Source: an uncultured Flavobacteriaceae bacterium (GTDB taxonomy: Bacteria > Bacteroidota > Bacteroidia > Flavobacteriales > Flavobacteriaceae). From it: a DNA stretch of 64,000 bases. A program made the position numbers and the translations under genes. The stretch spans positions 1 through 64,000 of the forward strand of contig CANMFQ010000022.1 of assembly GCA_947497145.1 (NCBI GenBank), written 5' to 3'. Positions within the stretch are counted from its first letter, which is position 1, and every line of letters begins with the position of its first letter. The notes beneath the pieces were generated by a model. It searched no databases, was not told the origin of the DNA, and saw only the letters and a program-made list of their open reading frames with translations. Below are positions 7,258 to 15,909 of the stretch, piece after piece.

Positions 7258-8079
7258 CTACTTACGTTTACGTTTATTAGCACTATATCTTCGGGCTTGG
7301 TTTTCTTCTTCATAAGCGAGTAAATCTTCTTTAGGAATCACCTTCAAAAATGACGGGTGCTGTTCTATAGCATACTCTAATTTTTCAATAATAGCATCAA
7401 AAGATTCATTTTCGTAATCTATTTTCAACGGTTCTTTAATAACCATTGATTGTAAAATACCTTTCTTTTTTACCCGAAGTCCTTTTTTATCAAACGAACG
7501 CCTAAAACCATCAATTACTACAGGTACTACCACAGGCTTGTATTTTTTTATAATATGTGATGTACCTTTTCGTAAAGGCTTCCAAGGGGTAGTAGTGCCT
7601 TGCGGAAAGGTAATTACCCAACCATCTTCTAGCGCTCTTCCTATGTTTGAAATATCGCTCATCTTCACCTGTCGCTTTACATCTTTACCTTCAGAACGCC
7701 ATGTGCGCTCTACACTAATTGACCCTGCATAGGCCAATATTTTGGTGAGTAAACTCTTCTTCATGGTCTCGGCAGCAGCGATATAGTACATATTTAGTTT
7801 GGGCTGCCAAATATAACCCAAGCCTTTGATACTATTTTCTCTTCCTTTTAAACTAGCATTAAACACATGAAACATAGCCACCACATCAGCAAAATAGGTT
7901 TGATGGTTACTAACAAAAAGCACATTTTTATCAGGTAAACTGCGGATAATATCAGACCCCTCAATTTCTAAGGTATTAAAACGCTTGTAGCGTTGGTGTG
8001 TTATTACGGCTAAAATTCGAATAAGCCATTTCTTCAAGAATAAAACATGACCAAACGGATTTTTTTTAAATAAGCCCAT
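7258..8079 (-). CDS. PlsC-like 1-acylglycerol-3-phosphate acyltransferase family protein
   Basis: 273 residues. It holds the acyltransferase block NHQTYFAD (about 58-65), the catalytic NHx4D-type motif that transfers an acyl group to a glycerolipid. The second block reads FPQGTTTPW where most PlsC enzymes have FPEGTRS, so the phosphate-binding Glu and Arg are replaced; this weakens any claim about the exact substrate. The N-terminal half has a hydrophobic membrane-associating stretch and the C-terminus is strongly basic (RRYSANKRKRK). It probably acts at the inner membrane in phospholipid or acylated-lipid synthesis. It lies 50 bases behind the Nudix gene on the same strand, so the two may be co-transcribed. 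Confidence 0.75.
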   Translation of the reverse strand: MGLFKKNPFGHVLFLKKWLIRILAVITHQRYKRFNTLEIEGSDIIRSLPDKNVLFVSNHQTYFADVVAMFHVFNASLKGRENSIKGLGYIWQPKLNMYYIAAAETMKKSLLTKILAYAGSISVERTWRSEGKDVKRQVKMSDISNIGRALEDGWVITFPQGTTTPWKPLRKGTSHIIKKYKPVVVPVVIDGFRRSFDKKGLRVKKKGILQSMVIKEPLKIDYENESFDAIIEKLEYAIEQHPSFLKVIPKEDLLAYEEENQARRYSANKRKRK

Positions 8080-8129
8080 ACTTTAGTTTAGTTATTTTTA
8101 AGATGCAAGCAATGTACAAAATATGTTAA

Positions 8130-8771
8130 TTATAATAGCTGTTTCAGCAGTTCTTTAATTTCACTAAGCATCATTGCCGTAGCGCCCCAAACCGTATAAC
8201 CATTTAATTTATATGCAGGTACAGCCATATTTTGAGCATAAGAAGTATTTAAAATTTGCTCAGTTACATGGGCTTCATTCATAAAATCAACCAAAGCAAC
8301 TTCTACCAAATCAGCTACCTCATCTTCTTGTAAACGAAAAGGGAATTGCTTTTTGTAGAGCCCTATAAAAGGCTGTACTTCAAAATTACTAGCTGGTATA
8401 TACACGGAACTTAGGGTTTTTACTACATCAACTAAATTGGGTTGTACCCCTACTTCTTCATGAGTTTCTCGTAATGCCGTTTGTTTCAAATCTGCATCTT
8501 CCTCCTCCACTTTGCCCCCAGGAAAAGCCACCTGATTAGAATGTACGCCTTTGTAGGTCTTTCTTAAAATAAGTAACAAATGGGTGTTATTATCTTCATT
8601 GGGGTAAAACAAGGCCATAACAGCTGCCTTTTTTGCCTGTTTCCGCTCCTTATTTAGTTTTTCATAACTAGAAACCCGTATTTTAGGCATCATTTTAAAG
8701 TGTGAAGCCTCGCCCGGTAAGGGCAGATTTTCTATTTTTGAAATCTGTTGTGAAAATAAATTAAAGTCCAT
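8130..8771 (-). CDS. Nudix hydrolase, CoA pyrophosphatase-like
   Basis: 213 residues from the ATG at 8771; a longer reading would extend into the oppositely oriented cyclophilin gene and lacks family support. The Nudix box is complete: GGKVEEEDADLKQTALRETH, followed by EEVG (about 98-121), giving the GX5EX7REUXEEXGU pattern that binds Mg2+. The sequence before it (LRKTYKGVHSNQVAFPGG) is typical of the NUDT7/NUDT8/YeaB group, which splits coenzyme A or its thioesters into phosphopantetheine and 3',5'-ADP. The N-terminal LPLPGEASHFKMMP is also typical of this group and supports the start. Its ATG and that of the divergent cyclophilin gene overlap within a single CATG. Confidence 0.82.
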   Translation of the reverse strand: MDFNLFSQQISKIENLPLPGEASHFKMMPKIRVSSYEKLNKERKQAKKAAVMALFYPNEDNNTHLLLILRKTYKGVHSNQVAFPGGKVEEEDADLKQTALRETHEEVGVQPNLVDVVKTLSSVYIPASNFEVQPFIGLYKKQFPFRLQEDEVADLVEVALVDFMNEAHVTEQILNTSYAQNMAVPAYKLNGYTVWGATAMMLSEIKELLKQLL

Positions 8772-9495
8772 GTTATTTAAAAGAATAGCTTTTTGTGCAA
8801 TACTATTATTATTTTTAATGGGATGCAAAGACGCGTCAAATAAAAAAACAAGTACTCCCAATAAAGAGACTCGTATAGACACAGTTGCGGTGCAGACAAC
8901 TGCTTCAGAAACAAATGAGGAAGAAGAAAAAGAGAAAGAAGAATTCAAGCTTACTGAAGAAAATGCTATTAAATTTTTCTTCGATTACCAAAAAAACCTC
9001 AAAGTCAATAAGGTAAAACTAACCACAAGTATGGGCAGCTTTACCATACAGCTTTATGATAATGTACCGTATCACAAAGCCAATTTTATTTACCTTACCA
9101 GACAAGGCTATTTTAACGGCACGCAGTTTCATCGTATTGTGAAAGATTTTATTATTCAAGGCGGTAATGCTGATGATGAGGAAACGGCAAATAAAAGACG
9201 TAAAATTGGCAGGTACTTATTACCACCAGACACCCGAAAGGGGTATAAACACCATCGCGGAACAATATCAATGCCTAGTAGTGAACATGACAACCCTCAT
9301 AAACTAGCCTCGCCCTACGAATTTTTTATTGTGGTTACCAAACCCGGCTCCTATCATTTAGATGGTGATTTCACTCCCTTTGGAAAAGTTATTCAAGGTA
9401 TGGATGTAGTAGATAAAATTAATAAAGTACCGGTTGGCAAAGGAGATTGGCCTTCTCAAAATGTGTATATTGAAAAAGCCGAAATTATAGAATAA
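8770..9495 (+). CDS. Cyclophilin-type peptidyl-prolyl isomerase lipoprotein
   Basis: 241 residues. The signal sequence ends in the lipobox LMGC (Cys19). A Glu/Lys-rich linker (about 45-65) follows, then a cyclophilin domain (about 80-240) with the signature FHRIVKDFIIQGG and the later FFIVVTKPGSYHLDGDFTPFG. The enzyme catalyses cis-trans isomerisation of X-Pro bonds, here probably as a periplasm-facing folding factor. There is an insertion rich in Lys/Arg (ANKRRKIGRY...DTRKGYKHHRG) between the two signature blocks, which is common in Bacteroidota members. The start codon is well supported because the signal peptide begins immediately. It is divergent from the Nudix gene with overlapping start codons, so its promoter must lie inside the Nudix coding sequence. 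Confidence 0.85.
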   Translation: MLFKRIAFCAILLLFLMGCKDASNKKTSTPNKETRIDTVAVQTTASETNEEEEKEKEEFKLTEENAIKFFFDYQKNLKVNKVKLTTSMGSFTIQLYDNVPYHKANFIYLTRQGYFNGTQFHRIVKDFIIQGGNADDEETANKRRKIGRYLLPPDTRKGYKHHRGTISMPSSEHDNPHKLASPYEFFIVVTKPGSYHLDGDFTPFGKVIQGMDVVDKINKVPVGKGDWPSQNVYIEKAEIIE

Positions 9496-9548
9496 ATCTT
9501 GTCCCCTAGCTAGTTGCAGTGGTATACCTTTACTTGTTTAAAAGAAGC

Positions 9549-10154
9549 TTACTTACCATAAATATTGGGTAGCGAAATCTTAAATTTCACCGCCAATACC
9601 CGAGCCATAATAATAATGACAATAGCACCTACATATACAAAAGTAGGTTCAACGGGTAGTTTTTGAAAGAGAAAATAACAAAACCCACCCAAAATACAGG
9701 CTGTAGCATAAATTTCTTTGCGAAAAATGACAGGAATCTCATTACACAGTATATCTCTAATTACCCCACCAAAACAAGCCGTCATAGTACCCAAAGCAAC
9801 GCACATTACGGGCGACAAATCTGCCATCAGCCCCTTTTCTATGCCCACCATGGTAAAAAGACCAATACCAATAGTATCAAAAAGAAAGAGCGTTCTCCGC
9901 AGGTATTTAAGCTGATTAACAAAAATAATAGCAAAAACCACCGTTCCTAAAACCACCAAAAGGTACGTATGATTTCGCATCCACCCTACTGGGGTGTTTC
10001 CTATGAGCACATCACGCAATGTACCACCGCCTATAGCCGTCACAAAAGCAATGATAAAAACCCCAAACAAATCGAGTTTTTTTTCCATAGCAACCAATAC
10101 TCCCGAAATAGCAAAAGCAATAGTTCCTAAAATATCAATGGCTAGGTAGAACAT
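9549..10154 (-). CDS. TRIC-type (UPF0126/YadS) membrane channel protein
   Basis: 201 residues with about seven hydrophobic segments. The duplicated glycine-rich blocks GGGTLRDVLIG (about 42-52) and GGVIRDILCNEIP (about 129-141) are the signature of the UPF0126 family, now classed as prokaryotic trimeric intracellular cation (TRIC) channels. The blocks lie in two pseudo-symmetric three-helix halves. Predicted role: monovalent cation conductance across the inner membrane. It lies 3 bases behind the RDD gene on the same strand, so they form a two-gene transcription unit convergent with the cyclophilin gene. Confidence 0.85.
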   Translation of the reverse strand: MFYLAIDILGTIAFAISGVLVAMEKKLDLFGVFIIAFVTAIGGGTLRDVLIGNTPVGWMRNHTYLLVVLGTVVFAIIFVNQLKYLRRTLFLFDTIGIGLFTMVGIEKGLMADLSPVMCVALGTMTACFGGVIRDILCNEIPVIFRKEIYATACILGGFCYFLFQKLPVEPTFVYVGAIVIIIMARVLAVKFKISLPNIYGK

Positions 10155-10157
10155 TTG

Positions 10158-10874
10158 TTATAGTTGTTGGGTGTAGTAATTGTAGTCATTAATAACAATA
10201 TCAACAAATTCAACAGGTTGTAGGTCTGAGGTAATTTGAGTTACTTTTTTTATTTGATTACTTAATGACAGAATTACATTGTGGTTACCATTTCTTTTGG
10301 CTGAATCATATAAATTTTTAATTACCTGAATTTCATTATCCTTAAAAACAGTTACTTGCGGAAATCTCGGTTGATAATCTTCAGGCAACTCACGAAGAAT
10401 GGTATCGTTTATAGACACCTTTTTCTTTTCACTAATCACCGTAGTTCCGGCAGCAATATCGCCAATACGCTGCCCTTTACCTCGTATTAAAATAGTCAAT
10501 ACAGCAACACCACCAGAAGAGAGTGCAACATCAACAATACGTAATATCCACCGAATAAAAAAGCTAGAAAAATTAGGCTTTGAGCCATCTAATTTGACCA
10601 CCCTAATTTTCATTACTTCTTTGCCTATCGTTTTACCATCCAACAAAGTCTCTAATAAAACATAATAGAGAAAAGCGGGTAAGGTTAGTATCATATAAAG
10701 TGCCCACATATCTTCAAATTCAACATCAAGAGATGTCAAAAGGAGCATGACAAGCAATATATAGCTTATAATAACAATACTATCTATAATATAAGCCACC
10801 ATGCGATCTCCTAAATGGGCCGTATTTTGGTTAATACTAATATTTTGAGCAGTTTCAATTTGAAATTGTTCCAT
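10158..10874 (-). CDS. RDD-family membrane protein
   Basis: 238 residues. Residues about 15-150 form the RDD domain: LGDRMVAYIIDSIVI holds the first Arg-Asp pair, and TIGKEVMKIRVVKLDG and FFIRWILRIVDV hold the family's later charged positions, between three hydrophobic segments. The C-terminal ~85 residues are soluble and helical. The molecular role of the family is poorly known (transport or stress has been suggested). Placement opposite the SpoIIM/MoxR operon is a recurring Bacteroidota arrangement. A 176-bp divergent spacer (10875-11050) separates it from the SpoIIM gene and must contain both promoters; no clean TTG/TAnnTTTG pair was found in it. Confidence 0.85.
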   Translation of the reverse strand: MEQFQIETAQNISINQNTAHLGDRMVAYIIDSIVIISYILLVMLLLTSLDVEFEDMWALYMILTLPAFLYYVLLETLLDGKTIGKEVMKIRVVKLDGSKPNFSSFFIRWILRIVDVALSSGGVAVLTILIRGKGQRIGDIAAGTTVISEKKKVSINDTILRELPEDYQPRFPQVTVFKDNEIQVIKNLYDSAKRNGNHNVILSLSNQIKKVTQITSDLQPVEFVDIVINDYNYYTQQL

Positions 10875-11050
10875 ATTTTAGTTTCTTTGATACTATCGGT
10901 TTTATAAAAAATAGGTTAGCTTTAAATCTTTGTAACTTGCTGTGCAATTTTAACTTATAAATACAATCTTTTGAAGTTTGCCACAACAAAAATAAATAAT
11001 ATTAGTTTTAAACATACCAATAAACCAATCTCTTTAAATAACTACGATTC

Positions 11051-12025
11051 ATGCGAGAAGCTGCCTTTGTAAAGCAAAACAAGGACAAATGGGTTACTTT
11101 TGAAAATGCACTTTCGAACAAAACGGAAATTGCACCTAATCTATTGTCTGACCTTTACATTGAAATTACTGACCACCTAAGCTATGCAAAAACATTTTAT
11201 CCGGGTAGCAATACAGAATTTTATTTAAATGGAATTGCTTCACAGGCGCATAGACAGATTTACAAAACAAAAAAAGAATCTAAAAACAGGATTATAAGTT
11301 TTTGGAAGATTGAATTCCCTACCCTGTTCTATCAGTATCAAAAAGAACTACTCATCGCATTCTTGGTATTTTCTTTCTTTACAGCCGTTGGTGCTTTCTC
11401 TGCCGCCAATGAAGGAGATTTTGTACGCTCTATTTTAGGTGATGGTTATGTAAACATGACTATAGAAAATATTGAAAAGGGTGACCCTATGGCTGTTTAC
11501 AAACAACAAGGCGAATTTAATATGTTTTTAGGCATTACCATTAATAATATAAGAGTTGCTTTAATGGCCTTCGTATACGGTATTTTACTAGGTATTGGCA
11601 CCTTAATGATTATGCTGCAAAATGGTATTATGCTAGGTAGCTTTCAATATTTTTTCTACGATAAAGGATTGTTATGGGAATCTGTTCGTACGATATGGAT
11701 ACATGGCACCATTGAAATATCGGTTATAATTATTGCTGGCTGCGCCGGTTTGGTCTTAGCTGGTGGTATGCTTTTCCCAGGAACGTATTCTCGCTTAGCC
11801 TCTTTTAAAAGAGGGGTTGTTGATGGTTTAAAAATTATGCTTAGTACCGTACCTTTTTTTATCATTGCAGGCTTCCTTGAAGGTTTTGTCACCAGACATA
11901 CTGAAATGCCCGATTGGCTGGCGATCTTCATCATTGCATCTTCTTTAGCACTAATTTTATTTTATTACGTTATATATCCACACCAAATACATAAAAAACA
12001 ACTACATGAAAACAGATTACATTGA
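11051..12025 (+). CDS. SpoIIM-family (stage II sporulation M-like) membrane protein
   Basis: 324 residues. The N-terminal ~95 residues are soluble (MREAAFVKQNKDKWVTFENA). Five or so membrane segments follow from about 100 to 315, with the typical FLGITINNIRVALMAFVYGI and TIWIHGTIEISVIIIAG stretches of the SpoIIM/DUF95 family. The organism is not a spore former as far as can be seen. In Bacteroidota this gene sits with RDD, DUF4129, MoxR and DUF58 genes, and its role there is unknown. First gene of a six-gene operon; the next gene starts 20 bases before its stop. Confidence 0.85.
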   Translation: MREAAFVKQNKDKWVTFENALSNKTEIAPNLLSDLYIEITDHLSYAKTFYPGSNTEFYLNGIASQAHRQIYKTKKESKNRIISFWKIEFPTLFYQYQKELLIAFLVFSFFTAVGAFSAANEGDFVRSILGDGYVNMTIENIEKGDPMAVYKQQGEFNMFLGITINNIRVALMAFVYGILLGIGTLMIMLQNGIMLGSFQYFFYDKGLLWESVRTIWIHGTIEISVIIIAGCAGLVLAGGMLFPGTYSRLASFKRGVVDGLKIMLSTVPFFIIAGFLEGFVTRHTEMPDWLAIFIIASSLALILFYYVIYPHQIHKKQLHENRLH

Positions 12026-12893
12026 ATTTAAAAAGCAACGCGACTTAGGCGAAACCTTGACAGATACTTTTGCTTTTTTACGTACACAATTCAAACCTTT
12101 TTTTACCACTTACTTTAAAATTGTTGGGCCATTTTTGTTGGTAATGATCGTTGCTTTGGCAATTTACACCTATTATGGGGGTAGTGCATATAGTAATATC
12201 ATTACAGAAGACATGAATAGCGGAGTATCAAATCTTGCTATTACAGCTGGTGTTTCTTTATTATATTTGTTGTCTTTTGTAGTTACCTATACCTTATCAC
12301 AGGCAACAATTTTGTATTACATTAAGTCCTATGACGAAGGAAAGGGAGAAACAAATTTTGAAACAATTCGTTCCAACGTATATAGTCGTTTTTGGAGTTT
12401 TATCGGTTTAGGTATACTAGTAGGGTTATCTGTAGGCTTCGGCTTAGTATTTTGTTTAATTCCAGGCATTTACCTTTGGGTGCCGCTTTCTATTTCTTTT
12501 AGCATTCTGGTTTTTACTAAAAAAGATGTTTCTGATGCGTATAGTTATTCCTTTAACTTAATAAAAGATGAATGGTGGTCAACTTTCGCAACCTTGCTTG
12601 TGGTATTCATTATTGCAACCATAGCGTCAGCTGCATTTAGCATTCCGGCTGTAATTTACAATTATGCGAAAATGGGCGTTTTATCAGGAGAAATAGACAT
12701 TGAAAATATAGGAAGTACCTTTAATGACCCAGTGTACATCGTTTTTAACGTAATAAATAACTTAGCGCAGTTTTTAATAAACCTTATTTCGGTTATAGCT
12801 GGTGCTTTTATATACTTTAATCTCAATGAAAGAAAGAACTTTACAGGTACTTTTGAGCAAATTGAAAATTTAGGTAAAACACCCGAAAACTAA
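12006..12893 (+). CDS. Integral membrane protein of the MoxR operon
   Basis: 295 residues with about six membrane segments (for example about 37-56, 76-98, 132-155, 158-175, 199-220 and 255-275). The N-terminus is soluble and contains LGETLTDTFAFLRTQFKPFF, typical of the glycerophosphodiesterase-like membrane domain or DUF4013-like proteins of this operon. No catalytic motif is visible. It overlaps the SpoIIM gene by 20 bases, so translation is probably coupled. Function unknown; assignment to the operon is secure, the family name is tentative. Confidence 0.7.
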   Translation: MKTDYIEFKKQRDLGETLTDTFAFLRTQFKPFFTTYFKIVGPFLLVMIVALAIYTYYGGSAYSNIITEDMNSGVSNLAITAGVSLLYLLSFVVTYTLSQATILYYIKSYDEGKGETNFETIRSNVYSRFWSFIGLGILVGLSVGFGLVFCLIPGIYLWVPLSISFSILVFTKKDVSDAYSYSFNLIKDEWWSTFATLLVVFIIATIASAAFSIPAVIYNYAKMGVLSGEIDIENIGSTFNDPVYIVFNVINNLAQFLINLISVIAGAFIYFNLNERKNFTGTFEQIENLGKTPEN

Positions 12894-12928
12894 CATTTCT
12901 ATACTTTTCTACCCGAAAAGCTATACCG

Positions 12929-13672
12929 ATGCCAATGCTGAAAAATGTATTCATTTTATTATTGCTGTGGATGCCCACTTCTTTTGTTTGTGGGCAAACA
13001 GATTCTACTACGGTACAATTTGACACGGCACCTTTACAGGTAAAAGAAATAACAGAAGAAGATTTAGAAAGCTACCAAAATGACCCTAAATTTGATTACG
13101 AAGTAACCCCCATCGATTTAACTTGGTGGGACGATTTTAAAACCTGGGTAAATAACCTTTTCTTAAGATTTTTTGAATGGCTCTTTGGCGCTGAAAAAGC
13201 AGTTGGTATATTGGCTATTTTCTTTAAAATAATACCTTACCTATTACTCGTATTTACACTCTATCTGTTAATTCGATTTTTTATCAATGTAAACACACGT
13301 TCTATAATAAACACTGCCAAAAATGAAAGTATTGTATCACTATCTGAGGAAGAGCACATTATAAAAAATGAAGACATTTTAAAACTCATACAAGAAGCTT
13401 TGGCAAACCATAATTACCGATTGGCAGTACGGTACTATTACCTACATATTTTAAAGCTAATGAGTGATAAAGAAATTATTAGTTGGGAAATGCAAAAAAC
13501 CAATGATGATTATATTAAAGAAATACAACAAGACGAACTCATAGCTCCTTTTAGCAAAATTACGGGGCTCTATAATTACATTTGGTATGGCAACTTTGCT
13601 ATTGACCAAACAGCGTATCAAAAACTAGAAGTCCACTTTTCATCCCTACAAAACAAATTGACTAATGGATAG
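12929..13672 (+). CDS. DUF4129-type exported membrane protein
   Basis: 247 residues. A signal peptide (about 3-22, ending FVCGQ) is followed by a short periplasmic part with WWDDFKTWVNNLFLRFFEWLF, one membrane segment (about 90-112), and a cytoplasmic helical domain with NHNYRLAVRYYYLHILKLM (about 160-178). This last block, where a helix of the type AxRxYYLxLLxxL is diagnostic, identifies DUF4129. The DUF4129 protein is a regular partner of MoxR and DUF58 proteins; its biochemical role is not established. The next gene starts 8 bases before its stop. Confidence 0.75.
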   Translation: MPMLKNVFILLLLWMPTSFVCGQTDSTTVQFDTAPLQVKEITEEDLESYQNDPKFDYEVTPIDLTWWDDFKTWVNNLFLRFFEWLFGAEKAVGILAIFFKIIPYLLLVFTLYLLIRFFINVNTRSIINTAKNESIVSLSEEEHIIKNEDILKLIQEALANHNYRLAVRYYYLHILKLMSDKEIISWEMQKTNDDYIKEIQQDELIAPFSKITGLYNYIWYGNFAIDQTAYQKLEVHFSSLQNKLTNG

Positions 13673-14882
13673 AAAAGGAAGAATCTATATCGTTATCATA
13701 ATCATTACAGTGGCTTTTTTAATGCTATTGCAATACAACAAGCCTAAAGAACTAAATTGGTTTGAGTCATATGTATCACAGCACAAAATACCGTACGGCA
13801 CTTATGTATTAAACGATTTAATGGATAAGTTATTTGAAGAAAATTTGCAGCAAGTCAGTATCCCGCCTTTCGAATTTCTTGAAAAAGATACCACTATCAC
13901 AGGCACCTATTTCTTTGTAGACAAAGCTATTACCTTTCATGATACTGAATTAAATACGCTTTTAGATTGGACAGCAGCAGGAAACACACTTTTTATTGCT
14001 TCTTCCAGTTTTGAATCCGCTTTATTAGATACGTTGCACCTAAAAACTTCGGGGCTATTTTCTAGTCTTGGTGAAGAAAAAATGCAATTGCATCAACTGG
14101 TACACCCAAAATTGAAAACCGAAAAAGCATTTCCCTTTAAAAAAGATGCCTACATTAATTTTTTTAAAACAATTGATACCGCAAAAACCAAGGTACTTGG
14201 AGTAGTCGATAACTACAGCGAAGACCTAGTGATTGAAAAAAAGCATTTCAACGTCATTCAACAAGCATTCGGAAAAGGTCAGATAATACTTTCTACCTTT
14301 CCAAAAGCGTTTACTAATTACTTTATTTTAAAAGATGATAACCATAAGTACACCGCTGGCTTACTATCATATATTGATGCTTCAAAGCCTGTTTATATAG
14401 ATAATCATTACAAATCAGGAAAAACATTCTACACCTCACCCATGCATATCTTTTTGAATACAAAAGAGCTAAAATGGGCGTATTACCTTGCCCTAATTGG
14501 CATTTTATTTTATGTGGTTTTTGAAGGTAAACGCAAACAACGAGCTATACCTATAATTACGCCACTTAAAAATCAAACCTTAATTTTCACCCGTACTATA
14601 GCCGATATGTATTTTGAAAGAAAAAAACAAAAACCTATCGCAAGCCTTAAAATCAACCAATTTCTTGAGTATATCAGAACGATCCTTCATGTGCCTACTG
14701 AAAAACAAGATGAACGTTTCTATAACAATCTTGCTTCAAGAAGTGCCCAAAATATTGATGAATTAAAAAAAATGTTTTCATTTTTTAATCGTATCAACAA
14801 ACAACATGAGGTAAGTGATACTGAGCTCAAAAAACTGAATAGCCTAATTGAAGAATTTAAACGAAAAGTAGATGGAAAATAG
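13665..14882 (+). CDS. DUF4350-type membrane protein
   Basis: 405 residues. An N-terminal membrane anchor (about 7-20) is followed by WFESYVSQHKIPYGTYVLND, matching the start of DUF4350 proteins (an ABC-type uncharacterised GATase-like fold). A periplasmic domain follows (about 25-255, with TYFFVDKAITFHDTELNTLL and KGQIILSTFPKAFTNYFIL), then a second membrane segment (about 266-284) and a cytoplasmic helical tail. In this operon type it lies between DUF4129 and MoxR. It overlaps both neighbours (8 and 11 bases), which implies tight co-expression. Function unknown. Confidence 0.75.
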   Translation: MDRKGRIYIVIIIITVAFLMLLQYNKPKELNWFESYVSQHKIPYGTYVLNDLMDKLFEENLQQVSIPPFEFLEKDTTITGTYFFVDKAITFHDTELNTLLDWTAAGNTLFIASSSFESALLDTLHLKTSGLFSSLGEEKMQLHQLVHPKLKTEKAFPFKKDAYINFFKTIDTAKTKVLGVVDNYSEDLVIEKKHFNVIQQAFGKGQIILSTFPKAFTNYFILKDDNHKYTAGLLSYIDASKPVYIDNHYKSGKTFYTSPMHIFLNTKELKWAYYLALIGILFYVVFEGKRKQRAIPIITPLKNQTLIFTRTIADMYFERKKQKPIASLKINQFLEYIRTILHVPTEKQDERFYNNLASRSAQNIDELKKMFSFFNRINKQHEVSDTELKKLNSLIEEFKRKVDGK

Positions 14883-15906
14883 CGAAAAAGACAACATAAA
14901 CACCAATGATGCAGCTACAGAGCAAGCAAATACTGATTTGAATTTTGACAACAGAATTGCTCTTGAAGAATTAAAAAATTCAGTAGATGCCATAAAAGCA
15001 GAATTAGGAAAAGTCATTGTTGGGCAACAGCATTTTATAGAATTATTAATTGTTTCGCTACTTGTAGACGGGCATGTTTTAATTGAAGGAGTACCTGGTA
15101 TTGCAAAAACCATTACGGCCAAACTTTTTGCTAAAACCTTAAAAACCGATTTTAGCAGAATACAATTCACCCCTGACCTTATGCCTAGTGATATCTTGGG
15201 TACTTCAATTTTTAACGTAAAAACCTCAGAATTTGAATTTAAAAAAGGCCCTATTTTTTCTAATGTAATATTAATTGACGAAATAAATCGTGCTCCGGCA
15301 AAAACACAAGCTGCCATGTTTGAAACCATGGAAGAAAGGCAAATAACCATGGATGGCACAACCTATAAAATGGATGCTCCCTTTATGATTTTGGCTACGC
15401 AAAACCCCATTGAGCAAGAGGGTACCTATGCTTTACCAGAAGCACAACTAGACCGTTTCTTATTTAAAATAAAAATAGACTACCCCTCTGTTGAAGAAGA
15501 AGTGAAAATTATACAAACTCATCACAATCGCAAAGGCGGCAAACCGCAAGCATTAATAAATGACATTTTATCACCAACACAATTAATTGAATTCAAAACA
15601 AAGATTCAAGATGTTATTGTAGAAGAAAAAATTATAAAATACATCGCCGATATCATAACAAAAACACGTAATCATCCGCATTTATATTTAGGCGGTTCGC
15701 CTCGTGCTTCTATTGCCACTTTAAACGCCGCAAAAGCCTTTGCTGCAATTAATGGTCGCGATTTTGTCATACCTGATGACATAAAAAAAGCTTTAGTTCC
15801 CGTTTTAAATCATAGAATTATTTTAACTCCAGAGCGTGAAATGGAAGGGATGACAACAGAAAGTGTAATTCATATGATCGTTGAGTCTGTAGAAATTCCA
15901 AGATAA
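14872..15906 (+). CDS. MoxR-family AAA+ ATPase
   Basis: 344 residues, the usual length for the family. Walker A is EGVPGIAKT (72-80), Walker B is VILIDEINRAPAKTQ (about 137-151), and the sensor 1 region is ATQNPIEQEGTYALPEAQLD (about 173-192). A C-terminal AAA lid follows. MoxR ATPases are thought to act as chaperones that assemble or insert cofactors into partner complexes, together with DUF58 and VWA proteins. The start overlaps the stop of the preceding gene by 11 bases. The first ~30 residues are acidic and poorly conserved. Central gene of the operon. Confidence 0.9.
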   Translation: MENSEKDNINTNDAATEQANTDLNFDNRIALEELKNSVDAIKAELGKVIVGQQHFIELLIVSLLVDGHVLIEGVPGIAKTITAKLFAKTLKTDFSRIQFTPDLMPSDILGTSIFNVKTSEFEFKKGPIFSNVILIDEINRAPAKTQAAMFETMEERQITMDGTTYKMDAPFMILATQNPIEQEGTYALPEAQLDRFLFKIKIDYPSVEEEVKIIQTHHNRKGGKPQALINDILSPTQLIEFKTKIQDVIVEEKIIKYIADIITKTRNHPHLYLGGSPRASIATLNAAKAFAAINGRDFVIPDDIKKALVPVLNHRIILTPEREMEGMTTESVIHMIVESVEIPR

Positions 15907-15909
15907 AAA

